This document shows positions 52,337-60,351 of a DNA stretch of 64,000 bases, piece by piece. The stretch comes from Longilinea arvoryzae (lineage in GTDB: Bacteria; Chloroflexota; Anaerolineae; Anaerolineales; Anaerolineaceae), in assembly GCF_001050235.1 (NCBI RefSeq), contig NZ_DF967972.1, positions 1,440,475 to 1,504,474 of the forward strand. The letters run 5' to 3'. The notes beneath the pieces were generated by a model that was not told the origin of the DNA, did no database searches, and was given only the letters and a program-made list of their open reading frames with translations. Position 1 is the stretch's first letter. Every line of letters begins with the position of its first letter. Made by a program: the position numbers and the translations under genes.

Positions 52337-53833
52337 ATGCCCTATTTTCTTGGTATCGATGTTTCCACCACAGCCACCAAGGCCCTGCTGATCGATTCCG
52401 CGGGGAAAGTGATCGCAGTCCATTCCACCACCTATGGCTTCGAGACACCGCATCCATTGTGGAGCGAGCAAGATCCCGCGCTATGGTGGAACGGGACCCA
52501 ACGGTCCATCAGGGCTGTTCTGGATGCATCAAAGATTGATCCTTCGCAGATATTCGGTGTGGGCTTGACCGGTCAAATGCATGGCCTGGTGCTGCTGGAT
52601 GCGGCAAAGAATGTCCTACGTCCAGCGATCCTCTGGAATGACCAGCGTACCCAGGCTCAGTGCGATAAAATTCACCAGCGGATCGGCAGAGAACGCTTCA
52701 TCCAGATCACCGGCAACGTCGCCCTGACCGGCTTTACCGCTCCAAAAATTCTGTGGGTTAAAGAAAACGAACCGGAGATTTATGCTCGAGCCGCGCATGT
52801 GCTTTTACCGAAGGATTACGTCCGCTACAAGCTGACAGGTGAGTTTGCCATGGATGTGGCTGACGGCGCCGGTACCGTGCTGATGGACTTGCAGCGGCGC
52901 GACTGGAGCACGGAAGTTTTGTCTGCCCTCGACATTCCGCGTGATTGGGTGCCGCCCCTGTACGAGGGGCCCCAAATCACCGGACGGCTGACGCCGGCGG
53001 CCGCGGAAGCGACCGGCCTGTTGACCGGGACTCCCGTTATGGCGGGCGGCGGCGATCAGGCCGCCGGTGCGGTCGGGATGGGCGTGGTCAAGCCGGGTGT
53101 TGTCGGGCTGACGGTCGGGACGAGTGGCGTGGTCTTTGCTACCACTCCCGCGGCGTTGGTCGAGCCGGGAGGTCGCCTGCACGCCTTTTGCCACGCCGTA
53201 CCGGGAATGTGGCATTTTATGGGCGTGATGCTCTCGGCGGCAGGCAGTTTGCAGTGGTACCGCGACACGCTCGCGCCGGGCGTTGGTTTCGATGAGCTGG
53301 TGAAGGAAGCCGAATCGATTCCGGCCGGGAGTGAAGGCCTGCAATTCCTGCCCTACCTGAGCGGCGAGCGTACCCCGCATCCGGATCCATTTGCGCGCGG
53401 GGCGTTCATCGGGTTGACCGTACGCCACGGACGTGGACACCTGACCCGCGCCGTGTTGGAGGGCGTGGCCTACGGGCTGAAAGACAGTTTTACATTGATC
53501 CAGAATGCCGGGTTGGGTGAGATTACCCAAGTCCGCGCTTCCGGCGGCGGAACGAAAAGCCGCTTATGGCGCCAAATATTGGCATCCGTTCTGGAAGCCG
53601 AACTTGTTACAGTGAACACAACGGAAGGGGCGGCTTACGGGGCAGCACTGCTTGCCGGGGTTGGTGCAGGTAATTGGAAGGATGTCGATGCTGCATGTAG
53701 GGCAGCGATTGTGATTACCGGAAAAGAAAATCCGGATGGCGCTCAGGTCGATTCATATCGAAAGGGGTATGAAATTTATCGGGACCTCTATCCAACCCTA
53801 AAAAGCACATTTCGGAAGATGGGTGGAAGTTGA
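52337..53833 (+). CDS. xylB: Xylulokinase
   Basis: A 498-residue FGGY kinase forming D-xylulose 5-phosphate. Visible: FLGIDVSTTATKALLID (phosphate 1), VGLTGQMHGLVLLD (the xylulokinase substrate motif), AGGGDQAAGAVGMGVV, GLTVGTSGVVFA (phosphate 2) and SGGGTKSRLWRQI (adenosine). It begins 3 nt after the mutarotase-like gene, with GGAG as the ribosome site. Last gene of the xylose operon. Confidence 0.93.
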   Translation: MPYFLGIDVSTTATKALLIDSAGKVIAVHSTTYGFETPHPLWSEQDPALWWNGTQRSIRAVLDASKIDPSQIFGVGLTGQMHGLVLLDAAKNVLRPAILWNDQRTQAQCDKIHQRIGRERFIQITGNVALTGFTAPKILWVKENEPEIYARAAHVLLPKDYVRYKLTGEFAMDVADGAGTVLMDLQRRDWSTEVLSALDIPRDWVPPLYEGPQITGRLTPAAAEATGLLTGTPVMAGGGDQAAGAVGMGVVKPGVVGLTVGTSGVVFATTPAALVEPGGRLHAFCHAVPGMWHFMGVMLSAAGSLQWYRDTLAPGVGFDELVKEAESIPAGSEGLQFLPYLSGERTPHPDPFARGAFIGLTVRHGRGHLTRAVLEGVAYGLKDSFTLIQNAGLGEITQVRASGGGTKSRLWRQILASVLEAELVTVNTTEGAAYGAALLAGVGAGNWKDVDAACRAAIVITGKENPDGAQVDSYRKGYEIYRDLYPTLKSTFRKMGGS

Positions 53834-53919
53834 GATTGATCGATCTCGACGTCAAGAAAACCAGGTTCGAAGAATGACGCTTGGCTAACCCATGGAAAAA
53901 GATACTGTACGGACGCCGA

Positions 53920-54157
53920 TTAAGTATATCGTCCCCTGGTGGGACCGCAGCGTGCCCGGCAAGCATGGACCCTTTACAGGGGGCTGCGCGACCTAGAGTT
54001 CGTCAAGTCGGCTAATTGTAGAACTCGCCCAAGCAAACCCATGCGCTTCGCGTAAGGCGTAACGGCGGCACGGATTCGGGATTTTGACTCACACCCTCAC
54101 GCAGGCGTTCCAGCCGCGCCGGGTGCTGGCGTCACCCGGAGGTTACGGCAGTGCCCT
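53920..54157 (+). repeat. Dispersed GC-rich intergenic repeat, copy C
   Basis: The fullest copy: ACCGCAGCGTGCCCGGCAAG, then CCTTTACAGG, GAGTTCGTCA, GGCACGGATTCGGGATTTTG, CGCGCCGGGTGCTGG. It ends at the stop codon of the convergent DUF3795 gene. It has an insertion relative to copy D after the ACTCACACC segment. Confidence 0.72.
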
Positions 54158-54586
54158 TTATAGTTCCGCTTTATAGTCTTTCACGGTTTGACCGCATTGA
54201 GAACAAGTCTCGTGATACCAGGAATGGGGTTCGCCGCATTTCTCGCAACGCCAGCGTTTGCTTTGCATTTCCAGCCATGCCGGAAGGCCAATCTCTTTAA
54301 TCAATTCCATGTTCTTCATTACACATTGCCCATAAGGGTACTGTGTGTCCGACCTGAATTTAAGCATGAGGTCACAAGCCATCAATTTGTTGCATTGAAT
54401 GCAGAATTCGAACTCCTTGTTTATAGCGCACGCTTTGATCCCGCATGTTTCGCAAAACCCTGTAGGTTTCTCACTTTTGCATCCGTAGCACTGCTGATCC
54501 TCTTCCAGCTTCCCGGTTTTTGTCGCCAACAAGATGGGGCAGGCACCGCAATACACACCACAATAACCATCCAGAACGTAGTCCAT
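54158..54586 (-). CDS. DUF3795 cysteine-rich protein
   Basis: 142 residues with many CxxC pairs: YCGVYCGACPIL at the start, CYGCKSEK, CETCGIKAC, CIQCNKLMAC and a C-terminal zinc ribbon CEKCGEPHSWYHETCSQC. This is the DUF3795 pattern, presumed metal-binding and of unknown function. The start at 54586 follows GGAGAGG by about 5 nt; the open frame begins 21 nt earlier. It is 14 nt downstream of the oxidoreductase gene and probably in its operon. Confidence 0.8.
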   Translation of the reverse strand: MDYVLDGYCGVYCGACPILLATKTGKLEEDQQCYGCKSEKPTGFCETCGIKACAINKEFEFCIQCNKLMACDLMLKFRSDTQYPYGQCVMKNMELIKEIGLPAWLEMQSKRWRCEKCGEPHSWYHETCSQCGQTVKDYKAEL

Positions 54587-54600
54587 GTTTCCTCTCCGTG

Positions 54601-55584
54601 TTAACAATTAGGGGGCCATACATCAATTACGACTTTTTCCTTTGGATGTTCTTTCTCGAAGTATCGGAATGCCTCGGGGGTGTCCTTAAGCGGGTAACAG
54701 TCATCAATCACCGGTTTGATAGCTCCTGGTTCAAGTAATTCTTTGATAAAGAGTAGATCATTCCTGTGCTGTTCCAGGGAAAGAATTCTGATTTTTTGTT
54801 GATTTGAAATGTGTTTGTTGGTGCTCTCCGCCTGGATGAGTTGTCGTATAGAACCCCCGGCAACGACATAAGATCCATTCGGTTTTAATACACGGAGGTA
54901 ATCTTTGATTGGATGATTTCCATTCACAGCCAGGATCAGGTCGTACTGCTGCCCTTTTTTAGTGAAATCTTCTTTCTTGTAATCGATGACATGGTCTGCT
55001 CCAAGAGAGCGCGCCATTTCGAGGTTCCGCGTGCTGCACACAGCGGTGACTTCCGCCCCAAACACCTTGGCAATTTGCACCGCAAACGTGCCAACGCCAC
55101 CCGATGCGCCATTAATCAACACCTTTTGTCCGGGTTGAATATTCCCTTTATCGCGCAAGCCCTGCAAGGCGGTCATCGCCGTCAAGGGAACCGCTGCTGC
55201 CTGTTCGAAGGATAGGGTGACAGGTTTAAGGGTTAAGAACCTTTCACTGGCGCATACATACTCTGCAAAAGTACCGCGACCGGTTGTACTGGGTAGATAC
55301 CCGAACACCTCGTCACCGGGTGCGAATAGCCTGACCTTGTGGCCAACCGCTTCGATCCAGCCGGCAAAATCAGCTCCCAGGATAGGATTCTTGGGGTGAA
55401 ATAAGCTTCCCGGAGCAAGGCGGACGAAGAACGGCTTCGCCCGCAGGAAATGTAGATCGCGGGAATTGATGGATGCGGCTTGAATTTTGATCAGCACCTC
55501 ATCTTCCTGCGGAACGGGTTTTTCAACCTCCCGCAATTGAAGAACATCCGGCGAGCCATATCGCGGGCAGATGATTGCTTTCAA
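54601..55584 (-). CDS. Zinc-independent MDR oxidoreductase (quinone-reductase type)
   Basis: A 327-residue NAD(P)H-dependent medium-chain reductase: N-terminal GroES-like domain (KAIICPRYGSPDVLQLREVE, GADFAGWIEAVG), then a Rossmann domain with VLINGASGGVGTFAVQIAKV and CSTRNLEMARSLGADHVIDY. It lacks the structural-zinc Cys cluster of alcohol dehydrogenases, so it belongs with quinone reductases. TTG at 55584 is the likely start (AAAGG 6 nt upstream); GTG at 55590 is possible. Substrate unknown. Confidence 0.83.
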   Translation of the reverse strand: MKAIICPRYGSPDVLQLREVEKPVPQEDEVLIKIQAASINSRDLHFLRAKPFFVRLAPGSLFHPKNPILGADFAGWIEAVGHKVRLFAPGDEVFGYLPSTTGRGTFAEYVCASERFLTLKPVTLSFEQAAAVPLTAMTALQGLRDKGNIQPGQKVLINGASGGVGTFAVQIAKVFGAEVTAVCSTRNLEMARSLGADHVIDYKKEDFTKKGQQYDLILAVNGNHPIKDYLRVLKPNGSYVVAGGSIRQLIQAESTNKHISNQQKIRILSLEQHRNDLLFIKELLEPGAIKPVIDDCYPLKDTPEAFRYFEKEHPKEKVVIDVWPPNC

Positions 55585-55586
55585 TT

Positions 55587-56189
55587 TCACACCTTTCTTT
55601 TTTGTTTTTCGAATAAACAATCCATGCTCCTGGCAAAATTGCCAGTCGCTTTACGAATTGATGTGATGCTTGCCATTTGCTTCGATTTGTGACCTGGGAT
55701 ACCATGATTGTGCCCTTCATCCAAACCAACTGGTCGCGCTGCAACTACGAAATGGCCCATGTTTTTGTACTTTCTTTTATACACACAGCCTATTGCAAGT
55801 CCGAGAGCAAGTATCCGGATCACGTTAATCACAGTGCTGATGATGAAATACCGCACGACATTATTCGTCGCATAAAAACTCGAAGGACCTCCAGGCAGGA
55901 TCGTGACGATGACTAACGCAGCCGCGCTTAATGTGACTGACTTAAGAATTGGATCCTTTACTGGGATCCTGTCAAAGAAACATAACAAGGAATAGCTAAC
56001 CCCAAACCCTATGGTCAAACCGCCAATCAAGGATTCCAGGAGCATTGGATAATAGGAAATTGACATGGCAGCCCTGTATTCCGCTGCAATGCTAGTTCTT
56101 GAAATCGCGAAGTTCGCCAGCCAGAAGGCCAGGTCTCCCACCAGGGTCAGTACGACAGTCTTTTTCCAGATTCCTTTTGAATTTTTCAT
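55587..56189 (-). CDS. Unknown polytopic membrane protein
   Basis: 200 residues with four hydrophobic segments (about residues 10-28, 45-75, 83-101 and 112-135), then a basic tail of about 60 residues. Not recognised. The start at 56189 is preferred because the N terminus MKNSKGIWKK leads into helix 1 and a purine-rich stretch precedes it. It lies between a DUF4386 gene and the oxidoreductase gene on the same strand. Confidence 0.6.
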   Translation of the reverse strand: MKNSKGIWKKTVVLTLVGDLAFWLANFAISRTSIAAEYRAAMSISYYPMLLESLIGGLTIGFGVSYSLLCFFDRIPVKDPILKSVTLSAAALVIVTILPGGPSSFYATNNVVRYFIISTVINVIRILALGLAIGCVYKRKYKNMGHFVVAARPVGLDEGHNHGIPGHKSKQMASITSIRKATGNFARSMDCLFEKQKRKV

Positions 56190-56203
56190 CTTTACTCTTT
56201 TCT

Positions 56204-56890
56204 CTAGATAGGATTCACGGATAACCGAGGTTTCACCGCATTGATGGAAAGCCACAAGGCCAGGGATACTTCTGCAATAAAACTGATCACCAAACAGGGG
56301 TAAGCGATGATCGCGAGATCAGGGAGGATCAAACGCTGGCAGACATATACGAATTGACAAATTCCATCCGCGATCAACAACATGCCGAGAATCTTTGGAA
56401 GAAATCCCGATTTAAGAACGAGGTAACCTAGTGGAAAAAGCCAGACCCCGTAAGGCACCTGCGCTATAAAGGCCCCGGTTTTATATAAACCGAAGAAAAA
56501 CACTGCCAGCGCCTGGAGTTGATCCGGTTGGTAAGCTTTGATGGCTTCTGGCCCGTTCAAGATCACCAGGCTGCCAAACAGGCAGAGCGAACTGAATAAC
56601 CAGACCGCAAAACCGGCAACATTAAATAACAGGAAAAGTAAAGCCAGGTCTTTATTCACCGGTTTCAGGAGCACGTACAAAGCCCAGGCTGCCATAAGGA
56701 AAATAGCGGCTGAGAATAGGTTGATCACAAAACCAATGCGGAATTGGGTTGCATGGGTCAAAATGTGATTGACAGTGACCGGGGCTTCGACGAACACAAA
56801 TTTGCCGAATAGATTGGCAACAACCGAGGTGAGAATGTAAAGCAGATACAGAAGGCCAGCGGTTCTGGCAATTTTATGGATTGAATTCAT
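56204..56890 (-). CDS. DUF4386 membrane protein
   Basis: 228 residues, about six helices. The N terminus IHKIARTAGLLYLLYILTSV and the central LFLLFNVAGFAVWLFSSLCL match the DUF4386 pattern. Function unknown. AAGGAGATAAAA precedes the ATG. First of a four-gene leftward run ending with the DUF3795 gene. Confidence 0.78.
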   Translation of the reverse strand: MNSIHKIARTAGLLYLLYILTSVVANLFGKFVFVEAPVTVNHILTHATQFRIGFVINLFSAAIFLMAAWALYVLLKPVNKDLALLFLLFNVAGFAVWLFSSLCLFGSLVILNGPEAIKAYQPDQLQALAVFFFGLYKTGAFIAQVPYGVWLFPLGYLVLKSGFLPKILGMLLIADGICQFVYVCQRLILPDLAIIAYPCLVISFIAEVSLALWLSINAVKPRLSVNPI

Positions 56891-56943
56891 TTTTATCTCC
56901 TTACTGGGGTTGATTTTGGCGTAAACAAGCCGGCAACGCCAAA

Positions 56944-57219
56944 TTAAGATCTGATATTTGTCCCATCTGTCTGGTCAGGTTCAACAGGACTGATCGAGAC
57001 CAATGGCATACCCAGATCACGCACTTTTTTGAGTAACCCGTGCAATGCGGCTTGATCGGCCAAGGGGCCGGAAAGAAGCGTCGTGCCATTCTCTTCAAGT
57101 GTGATGGTCAAGCCGCTAAACCAGTCTTTCCACTGACTGTCCAGGTGTCCCTTAAGGCGGATTTCATAGCACGGTTGCTGGTTATTTTTTACGTTGTCGG
57201 CAGATTGGTTGTCTCTCAT
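56944..57219 (-). CDS. Conserved small protein next to the LuxR regulator
   Basis: A 91-residue protein with YEIRLKGHLDSQWKDWF, then LTITLEENGTTLLSGPLADQ and AALHGLLKKVRDLGMPLVSI. This pattern is familiar from small proteins beside LuxR/MalT-type regulators and oxidoreductases in Chloroflexota; the function is unknown. It lies 54 nt upstream of the DUF4386 gene and downstream of the LuxR gene on the same strand. Confidence 0.7.
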   Translation of the reverse strand: MRDNQSADNVKNNQQPCYEIRLKGHLDSQWKDWFSGLTITLEENGTTLLSGPLADQAALHGLLKKVRDLGMPLVSISPVEPDQTDGTNIRS

Positions 57220-57288
57220 GCTGAGTCTCGCGTTATTCCTTTCGTTGTTTATCTGCCAAAAGGATACCGCCCGATATTGTGAGGTGTC

Positions 57289-57306
57289 ATCACAACATGA
57301 TGTGAT
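57289..57306. promoter_or_regulatory. 18-bp palindrome upstream of the small-protein gene
   Basis: ATCACA, six bases, TGTGAT, about 70 nt upstream of the 91-residue protein's ATG. The half-sites are in the opposite order to a CRP site, so it is not CRP-like; a binding site for an unknown dimeric regulator is possible. Confidence 0.35.
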
Positions 57307-57324
57307 TGGGGGTTGTGATTTTAG

Positions 57325-57372
57325 TGAAAATATAAAGCCCCACCAGATGTTTTTAGGACACCTGCCGGGGCT
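57325..57372 (-). terminator. Intrinsic terminator of the LuxR-type gene
   Basis: Minus strand AGCCCC (57372-57367) pairs with GGGGCT (57341-57336), with further pairing of AGGTGT and ACATCT inside, then TTATATTTT. It begins 23 nt past the stop. Confidence 0.7.
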
Positions 57373-57394
57373 GGGGATGGAAATATCGGGCCAG

Positions 57395-60073
57395 CTAGAA
57401 TAGTTCCAGATCTTCGGCGCGCCGGATTGCTGCCCGGCGATCGTTGACCCTCAGTTTAATGAAAATGTTTTTGGTGTGGGTGCGAAACGTGTTAATCGAT
57501 ACGCTCAGTCGTCGAGCGATTTCCGGTCCGCTTAAATCGCTTCGCAGCAGCTTGAGCACTTCAAGCTCACGTTCACTCAAAGGCTCTATCATGTCTGATT
57601 TTTGATGAATGATTTCCCTGGCCTGGCCAGGACGGGCTGATTTTGGCGCAACCACTGGTTGTGTAAAGGCAGCCAGAAGTTTGTCCGCATAACCGCTCTG
57701 TGGATGGTTTCGACTGTGCGATCGTTTTTCAATCAACAACCGCATCGCTTCGCCTTCATCCACAAAGGTACGAATATTGCCTCCCGGCTCTGCCAGAGCC
57801 AGCGCTTCACCCAACACTTGCACAGCCTTTTCCATTTCGCCATGTGCTTGCAAGGCGATTGTCTGCAGAACCATCACCTTGAGCAGTTCATCCTGCCAAC
57901 CCTTTTCTTCCATCTGCATGCGCGAGGACTCCAGCAGTGCCAACGCCTTTGAGGTCTCACCTTGGGCCAAGAATATACGCGTCTGGCTGAGCGGGAGTGC
58001 ATATTTTCCGGCCAGAACAGCGGCTGCCGCCTGCTTACCCTGTCTTAGCAGCACCAGTACCTGCGCGGCTGCAACTTCAGGTTTGCGATACTCAAAATTA
58101 TCCTGGCGAACGGCCTGCTCGGTCGCCTCTAGCATGGCGGTTGCACCAGCCACATCTCCCTGAGCCAGTTTCAGGCGGGCGAGAAACACCTCACAGAGAA
58201 TGTATCTGTCAATTACTCTTTCATATTGTCGAGCCAGGTGAAGGGCTTGCAGACCGTGCTGCTCAGCAGCATCCAGGTCATTCCATTCGTAGTATATCTG
58301 GGCCAGGCCGAGGTGTGATTCGCAGGCAATTGGCAAAGGTTGAGCGCCAAACAGTTGCAAGGCTTTCCGGTGAGTCTCAGCAGCCGTGTAGAGATTATTT
58401 TGCATAATTTGCATATTGCCAAGAGCCATTGTGGCCAGGGAAGTCACGAAGGTGTGTCCAGTTGACTGGCTGATGGAAATGGCATCTGAAAAAGTCTGGA
58501 TGGCTGCAGGGCGGTTCCCTTTTTGCATAAAGCCTACCCCCAACGTGAAGGTGGTAATTGTACGGGTCGGAAGGTTGTCAGGGCTTAAATATTCCAATGC
58601 GCGCTGCGCCTGAACAATGACCTCGTCTGGTTGGTACTTAGTGTACGCCAGGGTAGCCCGGTTGCTGGCAATACATCCGATAATGTCCCGGGTTTCGACG
58701 CTCAACTCGGCGTCTTTCAAAGCAGTTTCAGCAGCCTGAAGTTTTTCTTCGACACCGCTCGCCTGACCGGAGGACGTTAACACTCTGGCGTACATCAACC
58801 ATAACGCCGGTCTTTTATCAAGTTCTGGTTTTGGCAACGACTCCAACCAATCTAAAATAGGAACCAATGCACCGCGATGGTACAGGGGGATTCCTTTTCC
58901 TTCGATCAGACGCACGGCGTGGTCAACTTCACCTGCGGCAGCCGCATGCTGAAAAGCTTCAATATCCAGGTCATGATCTTCATACCACTGGCTAGCCCGG
59001 CTGTGCAGTTCGGCCACATTCATCCCATCTCCTCCTGCAGACGAGGAGGCGCTCTGTTGCAGTCGCTGCCGCAGCAAATCCGCAAAGAGATGATGATAGC
59101 GATACCAGCGCCGCTCGTTATCCAGGGGGACTATGAACAGGTTGGCGTGTTCGAGATATTTCAGGGTTTCTTGTCCAGAACCAGAGGGGGCAAGCAGAAC
59201 TGCGTCACAAAGGGGACCACACAGGCGTTCGAGAATCGATGTGCGCAGTAAAAATGCCTGGACGCTCTTGGTCTGCTGTTGCAGTACTTCCTCCATCAGA
59301 TAATCCAGCACAAAATGGTGACTACCGGTGAAGGTCTTGATAAAACTGGTGGCGTCTGACTGTCCTTGCATGGAAAGCGCAGCCAACTGAAGGCCGGCAA
59401 TCCAACCCTCGGTGCGGGTTTCCAGTGCCTCTACATCTTCTACCGAAAGGTTCAAATCCATTACCTGGTTGAGAAATTCGGCGGTTTCCTCTAGGGTAAA
59501 GCGTAGATCGCCAGCGCGAAGTTCTTTTAATTGACCTCGGGCACGTAACCTTGCCAGGGGTATATCTGGATCTTCTCGTGTGGTGATGACCAGGCGCATC
59601 TGCTTGGGAAGATGTTCAATCAGAAAGGTGAGAGCCTTGTCAACTGGTTTGGAATCAATGGAGTGGTAGTCATCGAAGACGAAGATAAAGATATCGGGGA
59701 CGATGGAGATCTCATTGATCAAGGTTGACAGAATCGATCCCGTGGACGGCGGTTGGGGGGATTGGAGCGAACCCAAAACTCCTTCACCGATAGTTGGTGA
59801 GATTGTCTGCAGAGCAGCAATGAAGTACACCAAAAAGCGTGTGAGGTCATTATCCCCATCATCCAGTGACAACCAGGCAACCGGACATCCGCAACTGGCA
59901 ATCCATTCACTGACCAGCGTAGATTTTCCAAAGCCGGCGGGTGCGGAGATGAGAGTCAGTTTGCGGCTTTCCAGAAGACCCTCGTTCAGCCGCTCTATCA
60001 AGCGCGGACGGAGGACAACCCTGGACCGAGGTGGGGGGAGATATAGCTTGGTGGTTAAAATAGGTGCAGACAT
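57395..60073 (-). CDS. MalT-type LuxR-family regulator
   Basis: A large (892-residue) signal-responsive activator. The N-terminal STAND ATPase has Walker A APAGFGKST at 44-52 and Walker B IFVFDDYHS. Tetratricopeptide-like helices fill the middle (roughly 340-800). The C-terminal LuxR HTH reads PLSERELEVLKLLRSDLSGP, then EIARRLSVSINTFRTHTKNI. By analogy to MalT it binds an inducer and ATP, oligomerises and activates promoters. Targets may include the downstream small protein, oxidoreductase and membrane genes. Start taken at the ATG at 60073, where the family-typical ILTTKLYLPPPR begins; an upstream TTG has no clear ribosome site. Confidence 0.9.
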   Translation of the reverse strand: MSAPILTTKLYLPPPRSRVVLRPRLIERLNEGLLESRKLTLISAPAGFGKSTLVSEWIASCGCPVAWLSLDDGDNDLTRFLVYFIAALQTISPTIGEGVLGSLQSPQPPSTGSILSTLINEISIVPDIFIFVFDDYHSIDSKPVDKALTFLIEHLPKQMRLVITTREDPDIPLARLRARGQLKELRAGDLRFTLEETAEFLNQVMDLNLSVEDVEALETRTEGWIAGLQLAALSMQGQSDATSFIKTFTGSHHFVLDYLMEEVLQQQTKSVQAFLLRTSILERLCGPLCDAVLLAPSGSGQETLKYLEHANLFIVPLDNERRWYRYHHLFADLLRQRLQQSASSSAGGDGMNVAELHSRASQWYEDHDLDIEAFQHAAAAGEVDHAVRLIEGKGIPLYHRGALVPILDWLESLPKPELDKRPALWLMYARVLTSSGQASGVEEKLQAAETALKDAELSVETRDIIGCIASNRATLAYTKYQPDEVIVQAQRALEYLSPDNLPTRTITTFTLGVGFMQKGNRPAAIQTFSDAISISQSTGHTFVTSLATMALGNMQIMQNNLYTAAETHRKALQLFGAQPLPIACESHLGLAQIYYEWNDLDAAEQHGLQALHLARQYERVIDRYILCEVFLARLKLAQGDVAGATAMLEATEQAVRQDNFEYRKPEVAAAQVLVLLRQGKQAAAAVLAGKYALPLSQTRIFLAQGETSKALALLESSRMQMEEKGWQDELLKVMVLQTIALQAHGEMEKAVQVLGEALALAEPGGNIRTFVDEGEAMRLLIEKRSHSRNHPQSGYADKLLAAFTQPVVAPKSARPGQAREIIHQKSDMIEPLSERELEVLKLLRSDLSGPEIARRLSVSINTFRTHTKNIFIKLRVNDRRAAIRRAEDLELF

Positions 60074-60136
60074 CCTGAAATTGATTATACATCGCACCTA
60101 TTTAAGGGAAGTATAAAGATACTTTACGCACATCGA

Positions 60137-60335
60137 TTAGTTATAACATCCCCTTGTAGGACCGCAGCGTGCCCGGCAAGCATGGACCCTTTACAGGGTG
60201 CTTCGCGACCAGAGTTCGTCAGGTCGGCTGACACCTGCACTGGCAGCAGGTGCAAGCGTCGGCAGAGTCCGCCGCACAAAAGGCACGGATTCAGGATTTT
60301 GACTCACACCGCGCCGGGCGCTGGTGTAATCCCAA
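60137..60335 (+). repeat. Dispersed GC-rich intergenic repeat, copy D
   Basis: Contains ACCGCAGCGTGCCCGGCAAG, CCTTTACAGGGTGCTTCGCG, GAGTTCGTCAGGTCGGCT and GGCACGGATTC followed by CGCGCCGGGCGCTGG. It fills the space between the LuxR gene start and the end of the GH94-type gene. Confidence 0.72.
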
Positions 60336-60351
60336 TAAACAAATCCATGTT

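Noticed and set aside
57289..57306. CRP/FNR binding site
   Set aside because: Half-sites read TCACA then TGTGA, the reverse order of a CRP site.
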